From RGIG9060 sp045645985 (lineage in GTDB: Bacteria; Spirochaetota; Spirochaetia; Treponematales; Treponemataceae), in contig JAZRJV010000001.1 in NCBI GenBank assembly GCA_045645985.1, forward strand, positions 1 to 64,000: a stretch of 64,000 nt of DNA. The letters are read 5' to 3'. The position numbers and the translations under genes were made by a program. The notes beneath the pieces were generated by a model. The model did no database searches. It was not told where the DNA came from and was given only the letters and a program-made list of their open reading frames with translations. Each line of letters starts with the position of its first letter. The first letter of the stretch is position 1. This document shows, piece after piece, positions 41,749 to 50,654 of the stretch.

Positions 41749-41965
41749 AAAAATTTGCAAAACACGATATGTACAGAACTTACTTTTGATAAAACTTATT
41801 CCAACAAATTATAAAAAATGCGTAGACAGAAATTGACACAGCGAAGCCTTGCAAGCGTAGCGCAGCACCAGCGAGCTAGTGGCAATTTTAGTCGAAAGCA
41901 TTTTTGATAATTTATTTAATGAAAAATCATCAAAAGCAAGTTCTGCTTCAAATATTTTTGCAAAG
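41749..41965. repeat. Family-2 dispersed stem element (copy 3)
   Basis: Outer TTTGCAAA motifs enclose a hairpin with base AAAAAATGC (41813-41821) / GCATTTTT (41898-41905) and a tip containing CACCAGCGAGCTAGTGG. Compared with copies 1 and 2 the basal pair has changed from AAAAAGC and AAAAAGGC to AAAAATGC together with its partner arm. It fills most of the 372-base gap between the Rpn gene and the zinc-ribbon gene. Confidence 0.6.
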
Positions 41966-41993
41966 TTTTGTAGTATTTTTGCCGATATTCTAA

Positions 41994-42022
41994 TTGACTT
42001 GTAGTTTTCTGCATGTTACAAT
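41994..42022 (+). promoter_or_regulatory. Strong sigma-70-type promoter
   Basis: TTGACT (41994-41999), a 17-base spacer and TACAAT (42017-42022). It would start transcription near 42029 for the two-gene unit beginning at 42066. Confidence 0.65.
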
Positions 42023-42065
42023 TTATAGCGTATCGCTTGTAAAAAATTATAGAGAGGATTTTATT

Positions 42066-42416
42066 ATGCCAAAAGTTTGTAATCAAACAGCCACAGAAGA
42101 AGTTTTAGATTTAGATACACAATCTGAAAACAAAATTTATTGTGCAAATTGTATTCATTGTAAAATGGTTGCAAGTCCAGCTGAATCAACAGACCAATAT
42201 TATTTACGAGTTCGTTGCGATGCAGGAAAATGGAAGAAAAAACTTGGGGAAGAAAAAATCCATAAATATTTTACAGTAAGTCGCAGAAGTATTGATTTTT
42301 GTGATGCTTACGAAGAAATGGGAGAGCCTGAAGAATTTATGAGAGAATTGCGTAAGAATCTTCCATCAAAAGATGAATCTTACGACAGATGGGGTTACGA
42401 TGAATCATATCGTTAA
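42066..42416 (+). CDS. Small Cys-rich (zinc-ribbon-like) protein of unknown function
   Basis: A 116-residue soluble protein. A cysteine cluster YCANCIHCK (about residues 25-33) followed by RCDAG and later FCDAYEEMGEP suggests a metal site, with a conserved-looking charged C-terminus (EFMRELRKNLP). No named family is recognised. ATG 42066 is chosen because GAGAGGA stands nine bases upstream and the strong promoter lies behind. An in-frame start at 41994 lies inside that promoter. Its end overlaps the next gene by 17 bases, so the two are translated together. Confidence 0.8.
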   Translation: MPKVCNQTATEEVLDLDTQSENKIYCANCIHCKMVASPAESTDQYYLRVRCDAGKWKKKLGEEKIHKYFTVSRRSIDFCDAYEEMGEPEEFMRELRKNLPSKDESYDRWGYDESYR

Positions 42417-42822
42417 AAAAATATTATTTGTTACAACAATTTTTCTAGCAGTTATTTTTGTTGTAAGTTGCGCATCAATTCCTAAAGATATTCCTTTGGA
42501 ACTTAGTGCAAAAGAACTTAATCAAAAAGCACAAGAATGTACTGCAGTTGAAAACTATACAGGAGCTGAAGTTTACTATAAAACTTTGATTCAGCGATTC
42601 GGAATGGACACATCAGTTCTTATTCCGGCAGAATTTGAACTTGCTCATGTTTATATCAAACAAAAAAAGTATGACAAAGCAAAACCTCTCTTAGAAAAAG
42701 TTTTGTCATACTACGAAGTTGATGCAACAAATCTTCCTAGAGAATACAAAAAACTTGCTCAGATTGATTTGAATAAAATTCCAAAAGAAGAACCTGAAAC
42801 TTCACAGGAAAAAAACAATTAG
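42400..42822 (+). CDS. Small TPR-like lipoprotein
   Basis: A 140-residue lipoprotein: signal peptide with lipobox VVSC (about Cys24), then a helical domain of TPR character (ELNQKAQECTAVENYTGAEVYYKTLIQRFG, then PAEFELAHVYIKQKKYDKAKPLLEKVL). It resembles BamD/YbgF-type short tetratricopeptide lipoproteins but is too small for BamD. The ATG at 42400 has GGGGTT in front and overlaps the upstream gene. The partner protein in the envelope is unknown. A perfect terminator follows. Confidence 0.8.
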   Translation: MNHIVKKILFVTTIFLAVIFVVSCASIPKDIPLELSAKELNQKAQECTAVENYTGAEVYYKTLIQRFGMDTSVLIPAEFELAHVYIKQKKYDKAKPLLEKVLSYYEVDATNLPREYKKLAQIDLNKIPKEEPETSQEKNN

Positions 42823-42847
42823 TCTTTTACACAATTTATATAAATAA

Positions 42848-42895
42848 AAAAAACAGTTCTTTATGAAAAAAAATCATAAAGAACTGTTTTTTATT
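42848..42895. terminator. Bidirectional Rho-independent terminator
   Basis: AAACAGTTCTTTATGA (from 42851) pairs with TCATAAAGAACTGTTT (from 42874) around a poly-A loop, with T-runs on both strands. It separates the TPR lipoprotein from the convergent VWA gene. Confidence 0.85.
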
Positions 42896-42930
42896 TTAAA
42901 TGAATGTAAAAAGTTTTACAAAATATCGTT

Positions 42931-44103
42931 TTAATCTTCAGGTATAATTATTGCATCAATTAAAATGTTCTTTTGTCTAGAAAGTTCTAAAACCATTTCT
43001 TTTGTACATTTGATACTTCCACGAGGGCGTTTGTGAGGTTCAGCATCCCCAATTAAAATTATTTTTTTCTGAGCCTTAGGATCCCAATTATAAAATTCCA
43101 TAGAACCGTACAAAGCTTCGTAAACTGCTTCTGGAACATCGCCACCTTCGTTCCCGCGGATTTTAAAATCGTTCAAATTTGCGTAAAATTCATCACTTGT
43201 ATAAACGAAATCAAAGAATTTTACAGGCAAACCTTGATAAGTGTAATTATCGCCATAATCACGATAAAGCAAAAGTCCCAATCGAACACTTCCAAAATTC
43301 AATAATTCAGCTTCTAACTGAGGAATTAGATTTTGTCGCAAATATTCAATATCATTTTTCATACTTCCAGTTGCATCAACTGCAAAAACAACATCTACTC
43401 TATCTTTAGGATTTATATTTTTAAAAGATTTTAGAATATCGTCAACTAAACTTTCAGGGCCTTCTGAATAAGTCATAAATCCATCTTCAGAAAGTTCCTT
43501 GAAAGAATCAACTGCGTTAGGATTATAAAATTCTGACAAAATAGTTTCTTTTTTTGGTTCAATTTCTTTTGTAGCAGGTTCTTTTTTCCGTGGAATAAAA
43601 TTAAACATAAAAGGATTATCCAAATATCCACCAGAATAATCAGCGTAAGGTTTTTCAAAAGTTCTAATACTAATAAAAGTTCCTTTTTCAATTTTTACTT
43701 CACCGTTACGAGTCCAAGGATAACCATAAATCAATTTTTCAGGCAAATAAAGATGAAAAGCATTTCCCAAAGTTTCATGATTTTCTACGGAAGAATCAAC
43801 AATGCTATTTTTAGAATATTCTGATTCCAAAAATTTTCCGTCTAAAATGCGTTTTTCATTTCCGTTGATTTCGTTCCATTCTGAACTTCGATAAGCGTAA
43901 TTTGCAACTTTGTTTGTTGGGTCTTTGGAAGTTTCAGTTAGCAAAACTGAATTTACGCCATCTTTTTGCTTGATAAAAACATGATAACCAGAAATTTTAT
44001 CTTTTTCTACAATAATATCAGAGGATTTTACAGATAAATCCACAGAAAAAACAGCCAAACTTTCAATTAGAAAAATCATAAAAAAACAAAAAAACTTCTT
44101 CAT
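42931..44103 (-). CDS. Exported von Willebrand factor A-domain protein
   Basis: A 390-residue protein with a signal peptide (1-20), a beta-rich N-terminal region (25-190) and a C-terminal VWA domain. The metal-ion-dependent adhesion site reads DVVFAVDATGSMKND (Asp at about 243, DxTGS where DxSGS is usual), with the later GGDVPEAV and LIGDAEPH completing it. Such domains bind partners through a metal ion, often in the periplasm or at the surface. It is a single leftward gene; the 81 bases to the divergent gene at 44185 hold both promoters. A partner cannot be named. Confidence 0.85.
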   Translation of the reverse strand: MKKFFCFFMIFLIESLAVFSVDLSVKSSDIIVEKDKISGYHVFIKQKDGVNSVLLTETSKDPTNKVANYAYRSSEWNEINGNEKRILDGKFLESEYSKNSIVDSSVENHETLGNAFHLYLPEKLIYGYPWTRNGEVKIEKGTFISIRTFEKPYADYSGGYLDNPFMFNFIPRKKEPATKEIEPKKETILSEFYNPNAVDSFKELSEDGFMTYSEGPESLVDDILKSFKNINPKDRVDVVFAVDATGSMKNDIEYLRQNLIPQLEAELLNFGSVRLGLLLYRDYGDNYTYQGLPVKFFDFVYTSDEFYANLNDFKIRGNEGGDVPEAVYEALYGSMEFYNWDPKAQKKIILIGDAEPHKRPRGSIKCTKEMVLELSRQKNILIDAIIIPED

Positions 44104-44169
44104 ATTTGTATTATCGGCAAAATTTTAAATAAATTCTAAATATTTATTAGCAAATTACAAAAAATATGA

Positions 44170-44175
44170 TATAAT
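44170..44175 (+). promoter_or_regulatory. TATAAT -10 box directly before the GTG-start gene
   Basis: A perfect TATAAT ends nine bases before the GTG at 44185, which leaves essentially no leader and no RBS. The transcript would be leaderless or nearly so. Confidence 0.5.
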
Positions 44176-44184
44176 ATCTGTATT

Positions 44185-45276
44185 GTGGAAAAGAAGATTA
44201 ACAATTTAGGAAATATAGAATTTACTCACATTGATATAGAAGATTTTTACGGAGATGATACTCCATCAGCAGATATGTTTTCTACTGATATCGTTGTTCT
44301 TACAGATAACGAAAAAGAACTTGTAAAACTTTTATTCACAAGATTAAAGAAAATCTCACCTGAAACACTTGAAGGACTTGCTAACAGAATTAACGATGTG
44401 GAACGGCTTGCAAAGGATATTGCTCGATTCCCATCTCTTTTACATAGACAAACATTTTCTCATGAAGTACAAACTCAACATACTTTGGCAGAATCTTTGC
44501 TAGAACATCGCGATGGAGATAAAATTCTTCACTTGCCAACAAAGGCTATTCTTGGTAAAGGATTCTTGGTTGCAAAATTTCACGCCTTTGCTTCTATGGC
44601 AAAAATCGCAAAGAATTCTGATTTTACGCCAGAGGAAGTTTCAAAATACAGAGATGCAACGCTAAACATCATGTTTACTCTTATGGCAGAAGATGTATAT
44701 CTTAGTTTGCTTGAAGATTTAACAATTCACATTGATATTCGCCGAGAAATTGCCTATTCATTGATTCTTCTTTGGGAACACAGAAGCGACCACAATGTAG
44801 AGAGCATCGCGCCCGTTTTAAATAGCGTTTGGAGAGCAAGACGAAAATTAGCACCTGCCTTTGGAACGATGGTTGGAACAAGTGAACTTCTACTTCTTTC
44901 AATAGATATGGATGACCAATGGCGTCAATTTATGGCAACAAAACTTGGCGAAACAGATGTTTCTTGTGCAATGCAAGAATATCTTTTTGGTTTATCATAC
45001 GAAAAAATTCAAAAACTAAAAGATATTTTGCGACAACAAGGAATTTCAGCCATTGGCCGTGACGAAGTTTCTTCATTCCTTGGTGAAAAAATTCAAACTT
45101 CTTACGAAGAGGATTTTCGTAGTTTTTATATTCTATATTCAGTTCGTCGTGATGATGCTGCAGCAAGAAAACGAATGAATTTAACAGGACCACATCAAAC
45201 TTTGGAAGCACACTACATGAAATTCATTCTTGAGCGCGCTAAAGAAAAACAGCATAACGATATCTACGCAAAATAA
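44185..45276 (+). CDS. Conserved-type helical protein of unknown function
   Basis: A 363-residue soluble protein, mostly alpha-helical, with no signal peptide, membrane segment or recognisable catalytic motif. Acidic residues dominate the first 40 positions (GDDTPSADMFSTD), followed by a long helical body (LTDNEKELVKLLFTRLKK, then REIAYSLILLWEHR). It is not assigned to any family I recognise. The start is a GTG at 44185 next to a TATAAT box, with no RBS. Its downstream neighbours, a PilZ protein and a TPR protein, are on the same strand. That suggests a c-di-GMP- or motility-related cluster, but this is inference only. Confidence 0.78.
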   Translation: MEKKINNLGNIEFTHIDIEDFYGDDTPSADMFSTDIVVLTDNEKELVKLLFTRLKKISPETLEGLANRINDVERLAKDIARFPSLLHRQTFSHEVQTQHTLAESLLEHRDGDKILHLPTKAILGKGFLVAKFHAFASMAKIAKNSDFTPEEVSKYRDATLNIMFTLMAEDVYLSLLEDLTIHIDIRREIAYSLILLWEHRSDHNVESIAPVLNSVWRARRKLAPAFGTMVGTSELLLLSIDMDDQWRQFMATKLGETDVSCAMQEYLFGLSYEKIQKLKDILRQQGISAIGRDEVSSFLGEKIQTSYEEDFRSFYILYSVRRDDAAARKRMNLTGPHQTLEAHYMKFILERAKEKQHNDIYAK

Positions 45277-45312
45277 TCCATATAGATTTTTGACATATAT
45301 CATCTTTCTGTA

Positions 45313-45341
45313 TTGACGAATTGCATTTTATAAACTATCAT
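45313..45341 (+). promoter_or_regulatory. Promoter for a leaderless PilZ transcript
   Basis: TTGACG (45313-45318), a 17-base spacer and TATCAT (45336-45341). The expected transcription start, about seven bases past the -10 box, coincides with the ATG at 45349, and no RBS is present. Confidence 0.6.
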
Positions 45342-45348
45342 ATAAACT

Positions 45349-46218
45349 ATGGGTGTTACAACCAGTCAACAATTAACAAGATATTATGAACTATACAGAG
45401 ATACTGAAATAACTTTTACAAAAGAAGTTATCAGAACTCTGCATCTAGATCCTCGTCAGATATATATAAAATGCTCAGGTGCACAATGGCCATGTATCAT
45501 AAACTCTACATCTTTAATGGCTGCAAGAGTTATCATTGGTACAAAAGGAGGTGCATACACAGCTATTACAAATGATAAAAACAAAAGTCCTATAAACTTA
45601 AAATTTTGCTTTACTCCATCAGGAAGTCAGCCAATTATGTTTTTTATCACTGCTAGAGTTTCTGATATTTCGCCTTATATGGATTCATCAGACCTTGCAG
45701 TTGTAACATTGACATTTACTCAGCGTCCACCAGATGATTTTATCGAAATTATCGGTAAACTTATCGAAGCAAACACAAACGCTATAAGACGAAAAGAAGA
45801 GCGTATCGTTATTACAGATGATTCAAAACGAAGATTAGGAATAATGAAAGAAGAAACAATCATTCATATTCAGAATGTTCCAAGACACTGTATTTTACGC
45901 GACCTATCATTCTCTGGTGCAAAAGTTGTTCTCATGGGCTTGGCAATGTTTGTAAAAGACAAAGATGCTGTGCTAAGAGTAGATTTTGAAGAACCTAGAG
46001 AAACAATCAATATTTCCGGAAAAATTGTTGCAACAGAAAATGTTGGTGGAAGAAAAGACTTAATAGCCGCTTCTATTAAATTTGACGATGCAGCAGTTCC
46101 TATGGCATACAAAATGCACATAAACGGATACCTAACAGCATTACGCAAAACAATGCTTAATTCTGCAACACCTAAAAATCAACAACAGACACCAAATCAA
46201 TCTGTTGCCACAAACTAA
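45349..46218 (+). CDS. PilZ-domain protein (cyclic di-GMP receptor type)
   Basis: A 289-residue cytoplasmic protein. The N-terminal half (about 20-140) is a beta-rich PilZN-like domain and the C-terminal half (about 155-260) a PilZ domain with the c-di-GMP signature: an Arg-rich KRRLGIMKE segment, then LRDLSFSGAKV (the D-x-S-x-x-G motif, about 183-193). In spirochaetes such PilZ proteins affect motility and cell behaviour. A low-complexity tail rich in Asn, Gln and Thr ends the protein. It stands between two unassigned genes on the same strand. The TPR gene follows 24 bases downstream with its own AAGGGAAA RBS. Confidence 0.88.
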   Translation: MGVTTSQQLTRYYELYRDTEITFTKEVIRTLHLDPRQIYIKCSGAQWPCIINSTSLMAARVIIGTKGGAYTAITNDKNKSPINLKFCFTPSGSQPIMFFITARVSDISPYMDSSDLAVVTLTFTQRPPDDFIEIIGKLIEANTNAIRRKEERIVITDDSKRRLGIMKEETIIHIQNVPRHCILRDLSFSGAKVVLMGLAMFVKDKDAVLRVDFEEPRETINISGKIVATENVGGRKDLIAASIKFDDAAVPMAYKMHINGYLTALRKTMLNSATPKNQQQTPNQSVATN

Positions 46219-46242
46219 TTTTTTATTCTTAAGGGAAATAAT

Positions 46243-47382
46243 ATGAGCTCTACAAATCCTCTTGAATCAATTTTTTATATTACTTTACCAGAAAATTATT
46301 CATTACCAGAAAATGCTTTTAAAATCGACACAACAATTCCACTTCCCGTACAAAGTCCTGTAAAAAATCCAGCAGATTTTGATATATCAACACTTACTTG
46401 GGAAATGATTTTGGCAGGAATTTTAACTGTTCTTGCTTATGATAAAAATAATCAGCATATTCACTATTACAGAAGTCTCATCACAACTGTAAAACCAAAT
46501 ATCAAAACAGAATTATCACAAGCAGCTATTCTCAAAATAAAAAATGAAGATTTTGATATTGCTGAAGAAATTTTTACAGCGCTTCACGGACTTGATCCAG
46601 AAGATATGAGAACAATCTTAAATCTTGCCCTATTTTTTGATGAAAGAGCAGAATCTTACAAAAAATCTGGATTATTAGATGAAGCAGAAGCTTACGATGA
46701 CAGTGCTCACAATTACTACCAACAAGCAATGTTGGCAGAACCAGCAGTTCCTGATGCTTTTTTTAACGCAGGCTTTTTCTATTTAAAACAAAGAAACTTT
46801 ACAAAAGCAAAAAATTGTTTTGAAACTTATCTTTCACTTTCAGAAAAATATGAAGAAGACGAAGTTACAGATTCAGACCGCAGAAAACGAAAACGCTCTG
46901 AAGAAATCATCCAAGATATAAATTCACGAAACCTTGAAGATGAATTGTTCAAAAGTGCCTACGATTTTATCGCCATGGGCCAAGAAGAAAAAGGGCTTAA
47001 AAGTATAAAAGAATTTTTGGAAACAAATCCAAAAGTTTGGAACGCTTGGTTTATGCTTGGATGGGCTTTAAGAAGACTAGAACGATGGGATGACGCAAAA
47101 GCAGCATTTCTTCAAGCAGTTGAGTTGGGTGGAAATAATCCAGACACATACAACGAACTCGCAATTTGCTGTATAGAACTTGAAGAATTTTCTGAATGTA
47201 AAAAATTCATTTCAGAAGCATTAAAAATCGAACCTGAAAATACTAAGATTATTTCAAATTTAGGATTTTTAGAGTTAAAACAGGGAAATGTAGCAGAAGC
47301 TCAAAAATATTTTACAATCGTGCTTGAGCTTGATCCAAAGGATATAATTGCTAAGAAAACATTGGAAGAATTAGAAATTTAA
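46243..47382 (+). CDS. TPR-repeat protein
   Basis: A 379-residue soluble protein built mostly of tetratricopeptide repeats. From about residue 85 onward repeats such as EEIFTALHGLDPEDMRTILN, PDAFFNAGFFYLKQRNFTKA, WNAWFMLGWALRRLERWDDA and PENTKIISNLGFLELKQGN occur. The last three are almost ideal TPR units. No enzymatic domain is seen, so it is a protein-protein adaptor. Its location behind the PilZ gene suggests they are co-transcribed. Its last bases touch the convergent DUF192 gene (four-base overlap). Confidence 0.85.
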   Translation: MSSTNPLESIFYITLPENYSLPENAFKIDTTIPLPVQSPVKNPADFDISTLTWEMILAGILTVLAYDKNNQHIHYYRSLITTVKPNIKTELSQAAILKIKNEDFDIAEEIFTALHGLDPEDMRTILNLALFFDERAESYKKSGLLDEAEAYDDSAHNYYQQAMLAEPAVPDAFFNAGFFYLKQRNFTKAKNCFETYLSLSEKYEEDEVTDSDRRKRKRSEEIIQDINSRNLEDELFKSAYDFIAMGQEEKGLKSIKEFLETNPKVWNAWFMLGWALRRLERWDDAKAAFLQAVELGGNNPDTYNELAICCIELEEFSECKKFISEALKIEPENTKIISNLGFLELKQGNVAEAQKYFTIVLELDPKDIIAKKTLEELEI

Positions 47383-47831
47383 TTTTTCAAATTAGATAAA
47401 TCTAAGTAATCTCCAACTTTGATTCCTTCTTTTTCAAACCAGCCTTGCGGAACTTCTAATGCGTAGCGCACATAACCTGTACTTACAATAGAAGCAAGGC
47501 TAAATGGAGTCATATCAAAAATATCTTTGATTTTTCCAGCATAATCGATGTAAGCAATAGAAAGCGGAGTTGGAGTATTTTTCATCCAGAAACTAGCAAT
47601 TCTATCATCTTTAAAGATAAAAAGCATTCCAGTTCCGTCAGGAATATTTTTTCGATTCATAAATCCGTAAGTTTGCTCTTCGTCTGTTATTGCAAGTTCA
47701 GCTTTTACAACGACACTTTCTCCAGAAGATTTTTTTATGATTAAATCTTTTGTTTGTAATTTTTTTTGTCCGCAAGAAAAAAGCACAAAAATTACCGAAA
47801 TAACAAGAAAAGCAAAAAAACGACGATTCAT
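47379..47831 (-). CDS. DUF192-family lipoprotein
   Basis: A 150-residue lipoprotein: signal peptide with lipobox VLFSC (about Cys20) and a DUF192 domain (about 35-145) recognised from the family pattern TYGFMNRKNIPDGTGMLFIF, MKNTPTPLSIAYID and YALEVPQGWFEKEGIKVGD. The function of this small beta-barrel family is unknown. ATG 47831 is taken because GGAGAG lies eight bases in front; a start at 47909 would overlap the preceding gene. It follows the gene at 47833-48357 with a one-base gap, and both follow the cyclic-nucleotide-binding gene: a leftward three-gene unit. Confidence 0.87.
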   Translation of the reverse strand: MNRRFFAFLVISVIFVLFSCGQKKLQTKDLIIKKSSGESVVVKAELAITDEEQTYGFMNRKNIPDGTGMLFIFKDDRIASFWMKNTPTPLSIAYIDYAGKIKDIFDMTPFSLASIVSTGYVRYALEVPQGWFEKEGIKVGDYLDLSNLKN

Positions 47832-47832
47832 A

Positions 47833-48357
47833 CTAAAAACTCTCCAAAAATCTTTTTCTAAGATATTCTTCTGTAGATGAAGCTTTTTCTGAAATATCTT
47901 GAAGTTCATTAAAAACTTTTACATCAAGATATTTTACAGTAAGAGGTTTTTCCAAAGATAAAACTACGCTATCATTTTTCCATTCAGATTTTGAAGGATT
48001 TAACGAAGTTGGCTCGCCATATTTTTGAGAAAATGTTTTGAACATTGAAAAATAATCCATTCGTTCTGTATCAACATTCAAAATGATGCTGTAAAGTTTA
48101 TCTTCATAAAATTGAAACCAACATCTTTCAAAAAAAGCAGAACCAGAAGTTTCAATTAAAATTCGTTCTTCAGTTGGCAAAAGCGAAACATCTCGCTGAC
48201 CTCTAAAACCAAAAGCGCTATCCTTTTCTAAGATTGAACGAACTTGCTCAAATGTTTGACCAAGCTGAATATCCTTGTATCCCATTGGAAGTGTCTGAGA
48301 AAAAAACGGAAGCGCACAAAAGAAAACAATAAATATAACAAATAAAATTTTCTTCAT
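47833..48357 (-). CDS. Exported protein of unknown function
   Basis: A 174-residue protein with a cleavable signal peptide (residues 1-20, ending near FFSQT). The mature part is a mixed alpha/beta domain with the segment PMGYKDIQLGQTFEQVRSIL. This recalls the small 'GYKDIxLGMSFxEVKxxL' bacterial periplasmic domain found in treponemes; I do not recognise a function. AGGA precedes ATG 48357 at seven bases; an upstream start at 48375 lies at the end of the preceding gene. It is placed in a leftward unit between the cyclic-nucleotide-binding gene and DUF192. Confidence 0.75.
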   Translation of the reverse strand: MKKILFVIFIVFFCALPFFSQTLPMGYKDIQLGQTFEQVRSILEKDSAFGFRGQRDVSLLPTEERILIETSGSAFFERCWFQFYEDKLYSIILNVDTERMDYFSMFKTFSQKYGEPTSLNPSKSEWKNDSVVLSLEKPLTVKYLDVKVFNELQDISEKASSTEEYLRKRFLESF

Positions 48358-48377
48358 AAAAAATCCTATTAACAATT

Positions 48378-49562
48378 TTATCGTTTTGGTTTTCTTACAA
48401 ATTCAGAATATTTTAAAAGTTCATCGCAATCTTTGATAAAGATTTTATTGTTATTCAACTTAATTCTTGAATCGCTGATGAATGTTGTTAAAATATCTCC
48501 TTGTTCATTCTGAGGAATACCACACATATGAGCCAAGTCAAAAGGAGTTAAGGCAAATTGCCAAGAAACACCTGGCCCAACTGGAACTTTTGCTTTTTCT
48601 AGTTGCAAGGCCAACATATCTAAAAGTTTTGCCATTGGGTCTCGAATTTGAGTATTTTCAAGTTGTCTTGTCATTGCCCACAATCTTTCTGCAAAAGTTG
48701 TTGTAAGCCGAGAAATTAACTGTGGCTGAGTTGTAACCATTTGGTCAAAGTTTTTTCGGTTTACAGTCATCAATCGGCAATCTTCGTGAGCAATAGCACT
48801 TGCTGAACGAGGTTTATTTTCAAGAAGTGCCATTTCACCAAAGAAATCACCTTTTTTAAGAACAGCCAAGATAACTTCGTTTCCATCAACAACTTTAGAA
48901 ATTGTAACTTGACCTTCTTGAATAATAAACATATCATGACCACTTTGACATTCTGAAAATATCATCGTGTCTTTTGGATAATAACGAATTAAATCTTTTG
49001 GAGGTTCAAAGTAAACAGCCCTAGAAGTTGGTTTTAAGGCAATAAATCTTTGTTTTGCTCGTTGCAAATAAACACCTTTAGGACAAGCTTTCAAATATTG
49101 ATAATATCCGTAGATTGCTAAATCCCTTTTTCCAACCTTTTCATAGTAAGAAGCGATTGTAAAAAGCTGTTCATAAGAAGAAATAATATTACTTTTTAAA
49201 GTGATTTTTGTAAGAACATCATTCATATTACGCATTTTGTTTGCAAAAGTACGAATAATCTTCATCGCAACTGGAGTATTTTTTTCGATAAGTTCAGGAT
49301 ATTGGTCACGACGAACTGAAATTGCAACAACATCACTTAAAGCAATAACAGTTTCAATTTGAGGGCGTCCAGACATACAAGGAATTACTCCGATAAAATC
49401 ACCTGGCCCTAGAGTATAATAATCCTCACCTACCCCAAGAGACATTTTACGAGTACAAACAACTTTCCCTTTCTGAATAATGTAGAATCTATCAGTTGCA
49501 GGTCTACCTTCAACGAGAATATAAGAATCTTTTCTAAAATTAACAAATGATAATTGTAACAA
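48378..49562 (-). CDS. Double cyclic-nucleotide-binding-domain regulator
   Basis: A 394-residue soluble protein with two cNMP-binding beta-roll domains. The first (about 9-115) shows VEGRPATDRFYIIQKG and LGPGDFIGVIPCMSG. The second (about 200-310) shows FIIQEGQVTISKV and LKKGDFFGEMALLENKPRSASA, the latter with the phosphate-cassette Glu-x-Ala and Arg-Ser-Ala that contact cAMP-type ligands. Only domain 2 has this cassette, so domain 1 may not bind nucleotide. A helical linker and a C-terminal winged-helix-like stretch (LTPFDLAHMCGIPQNEQGDIL) follow, as in CRP-like factors. The TTG start at 49562 is behind AGGAAGG. DNA binding is plausible but unproven. Confidence 0.85.
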   Translation of the reverse strand: MLQLSFVNFRKDSYILVEGRPATDRFYIIQKGKVVCTRKMSLGVGEDYYTLGPGDFIGVIPCMSGRPQIETVIALSDVVAISVRRDQYPELIEKNTPVAMKIIRTFANKMRNMNDVLTKITLKSNIISSYEQLFTIASYYEKVGKRDLAIYGYYQYLKACPKGVYLQRAKQRFIALKPTSRAVYFEPPKDLIRYYPKDTMIFSECQSGHDMFIIQEGQVTISKVVDGNEVILAVLKKGDFFGEMALLENKPRSASAIAHEDCRLMTVNRKNFDQMVTTQPQLISRLTTTFAERLWAMTRQLENTQIRDPMAKLLDMLALQLEKAKVPVGPGVSWQFALTPFDLAHMCGIPQNEQGDILTTFISDSRIKLNNNKIFIKDCDELLKYSEFVRKPKR

Positions 49563-49661
49563 AACCCTTCCTCACCAATTATTGAGTATAAAAGCCAAAA
49601 ATGTAATTGTCAATCCAAAAGTAAAAAAAAATAAATAAATTAAACAGTTACAGTTCTTCGC

Positions 49662-50585
49662 TTATTTATCGGTAAAAATTATTTCACACTCAAGCATAAA
49701 TCCAGTTTCTTTTAAAACTTTCTCTTGAATGAGATTAACTAAATTTCGAACATCACTTGCAGTTGCATTTCCATTATTGATAATAAAATTTCCGTGCCAA
49801 GGCGCAACTTGTGCTTGTCCAACAGAAATTCCACGCAAACCTACTTCGTCAATTATCTTTCCTGAAGGTTTACCAAAATTTCGGTTATTTTTGAAAACAC
49901 TTCCCGCTGAAGGAAACTTAAAATGACCTTTGTTTTCTCTATCTTTTATAAAACTCAAAGATTTTTCTTCAATTTCTTTTGAATTTCCTGTTTTCACTTT
50001 AAAATTCACTTCAGTAATGATTTTATCCCCAGTTTGAAAAGGAGATTTTTTGTAATCCCATTCTGATAAATCTACAGAATAAGTTTTTACAGAAAAATCA
50101 GTTAAATCGATATATTTTACAGAATGTAAAACATCACTTACAGAAACTTCGTAGCAACGAGCGTTCATAAAAACAGCGCCTCCCGTAGTTCCAGGAAGTC
50201 CTGCAAAATTTTCTAGCCCTGAAATTTCATTTTTTATGCAAAATTCTGTGATTTTTTCGAAAGTACAACCTGCACCGCAAGTTAAAATTGAAGAAGTATA
50301 CTCGCAAAAATCAAACGATTCAGTTGAAATAACTAATTTATCAATTCCATCATCAGAAACTACAAGATTTGAACCTCCACCTAAAATAAAAATCGGCACA
50401 TTAAGATTTTTGGCTTCTTGCAATAAATAAATCAAACTTTTTATATCACTTGGACTAGCAAAAAAACTTGCATTTCCACCAATTTTGAAAGTAGTTTTAT
50501 CTTTTAAGGATTCATTTTGTAAAAATATTCCATTATAACTATCAATTATATTGAAATTTACTGATTTTTTAAGTAGATTATTCAT
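49662..50585 (-). CDS. murB: UDP-N-acetylenolpyruvoylglucosamine reductase
   Basis: A 307-residue FAD enzyme that reduces UDP-GlcNAc-enolpyruvate to UDP-MurNAc in peptidoglycan precursor synthesis. The FAD-binding stretch TTFKIGGNASFF and GGGSNLVVSD (residues about 31-42 and 68-77), GLENFAGLPGTTGGAVFMNA and the catalytic-serine segment FPSAGSVFKN are intact. It is a type I/II enzyme of normal length. A TATAAT box lies about 12 bases upstream of the ATG on the minus strand, so the transcript has almost no leader. It is divergent from cysS. Confidence 0.95.
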   Translation of the reverse strand: MNNLLKKSVNFNIIDSYNGIFLQNESLKDKTTFKIGGNASFFASPSDIKSLIYLLQEAKNLNVPIFILGGGSNLVVSDDGIDKLVISTESFDFCEYTSSILTCGAGCTFEKITEFCIKNEISGLENFAGLPGTTGGAVFMNARCYEVSVSDVLHSVKYIDLTDFSVKTYSVDLSEWDYKKSPFQTGDKIITEVNFKVKTGNSKEIEEKSLSFIKDRENKGHFKFPSAGSVFKNNRNFGKPSGKIIDEVGLRGISVGQAQVAPWHGNFIINNGNATASDVRNLVNLIQEKVLKETGFMLECEIIFTDK

Positions 50586-50654
50586 AATTGAAATTATACT
50601 ATAAATATGAACAAAATGCGATAGATAAAATTGAAAATAAACTAGGAGGATTTT

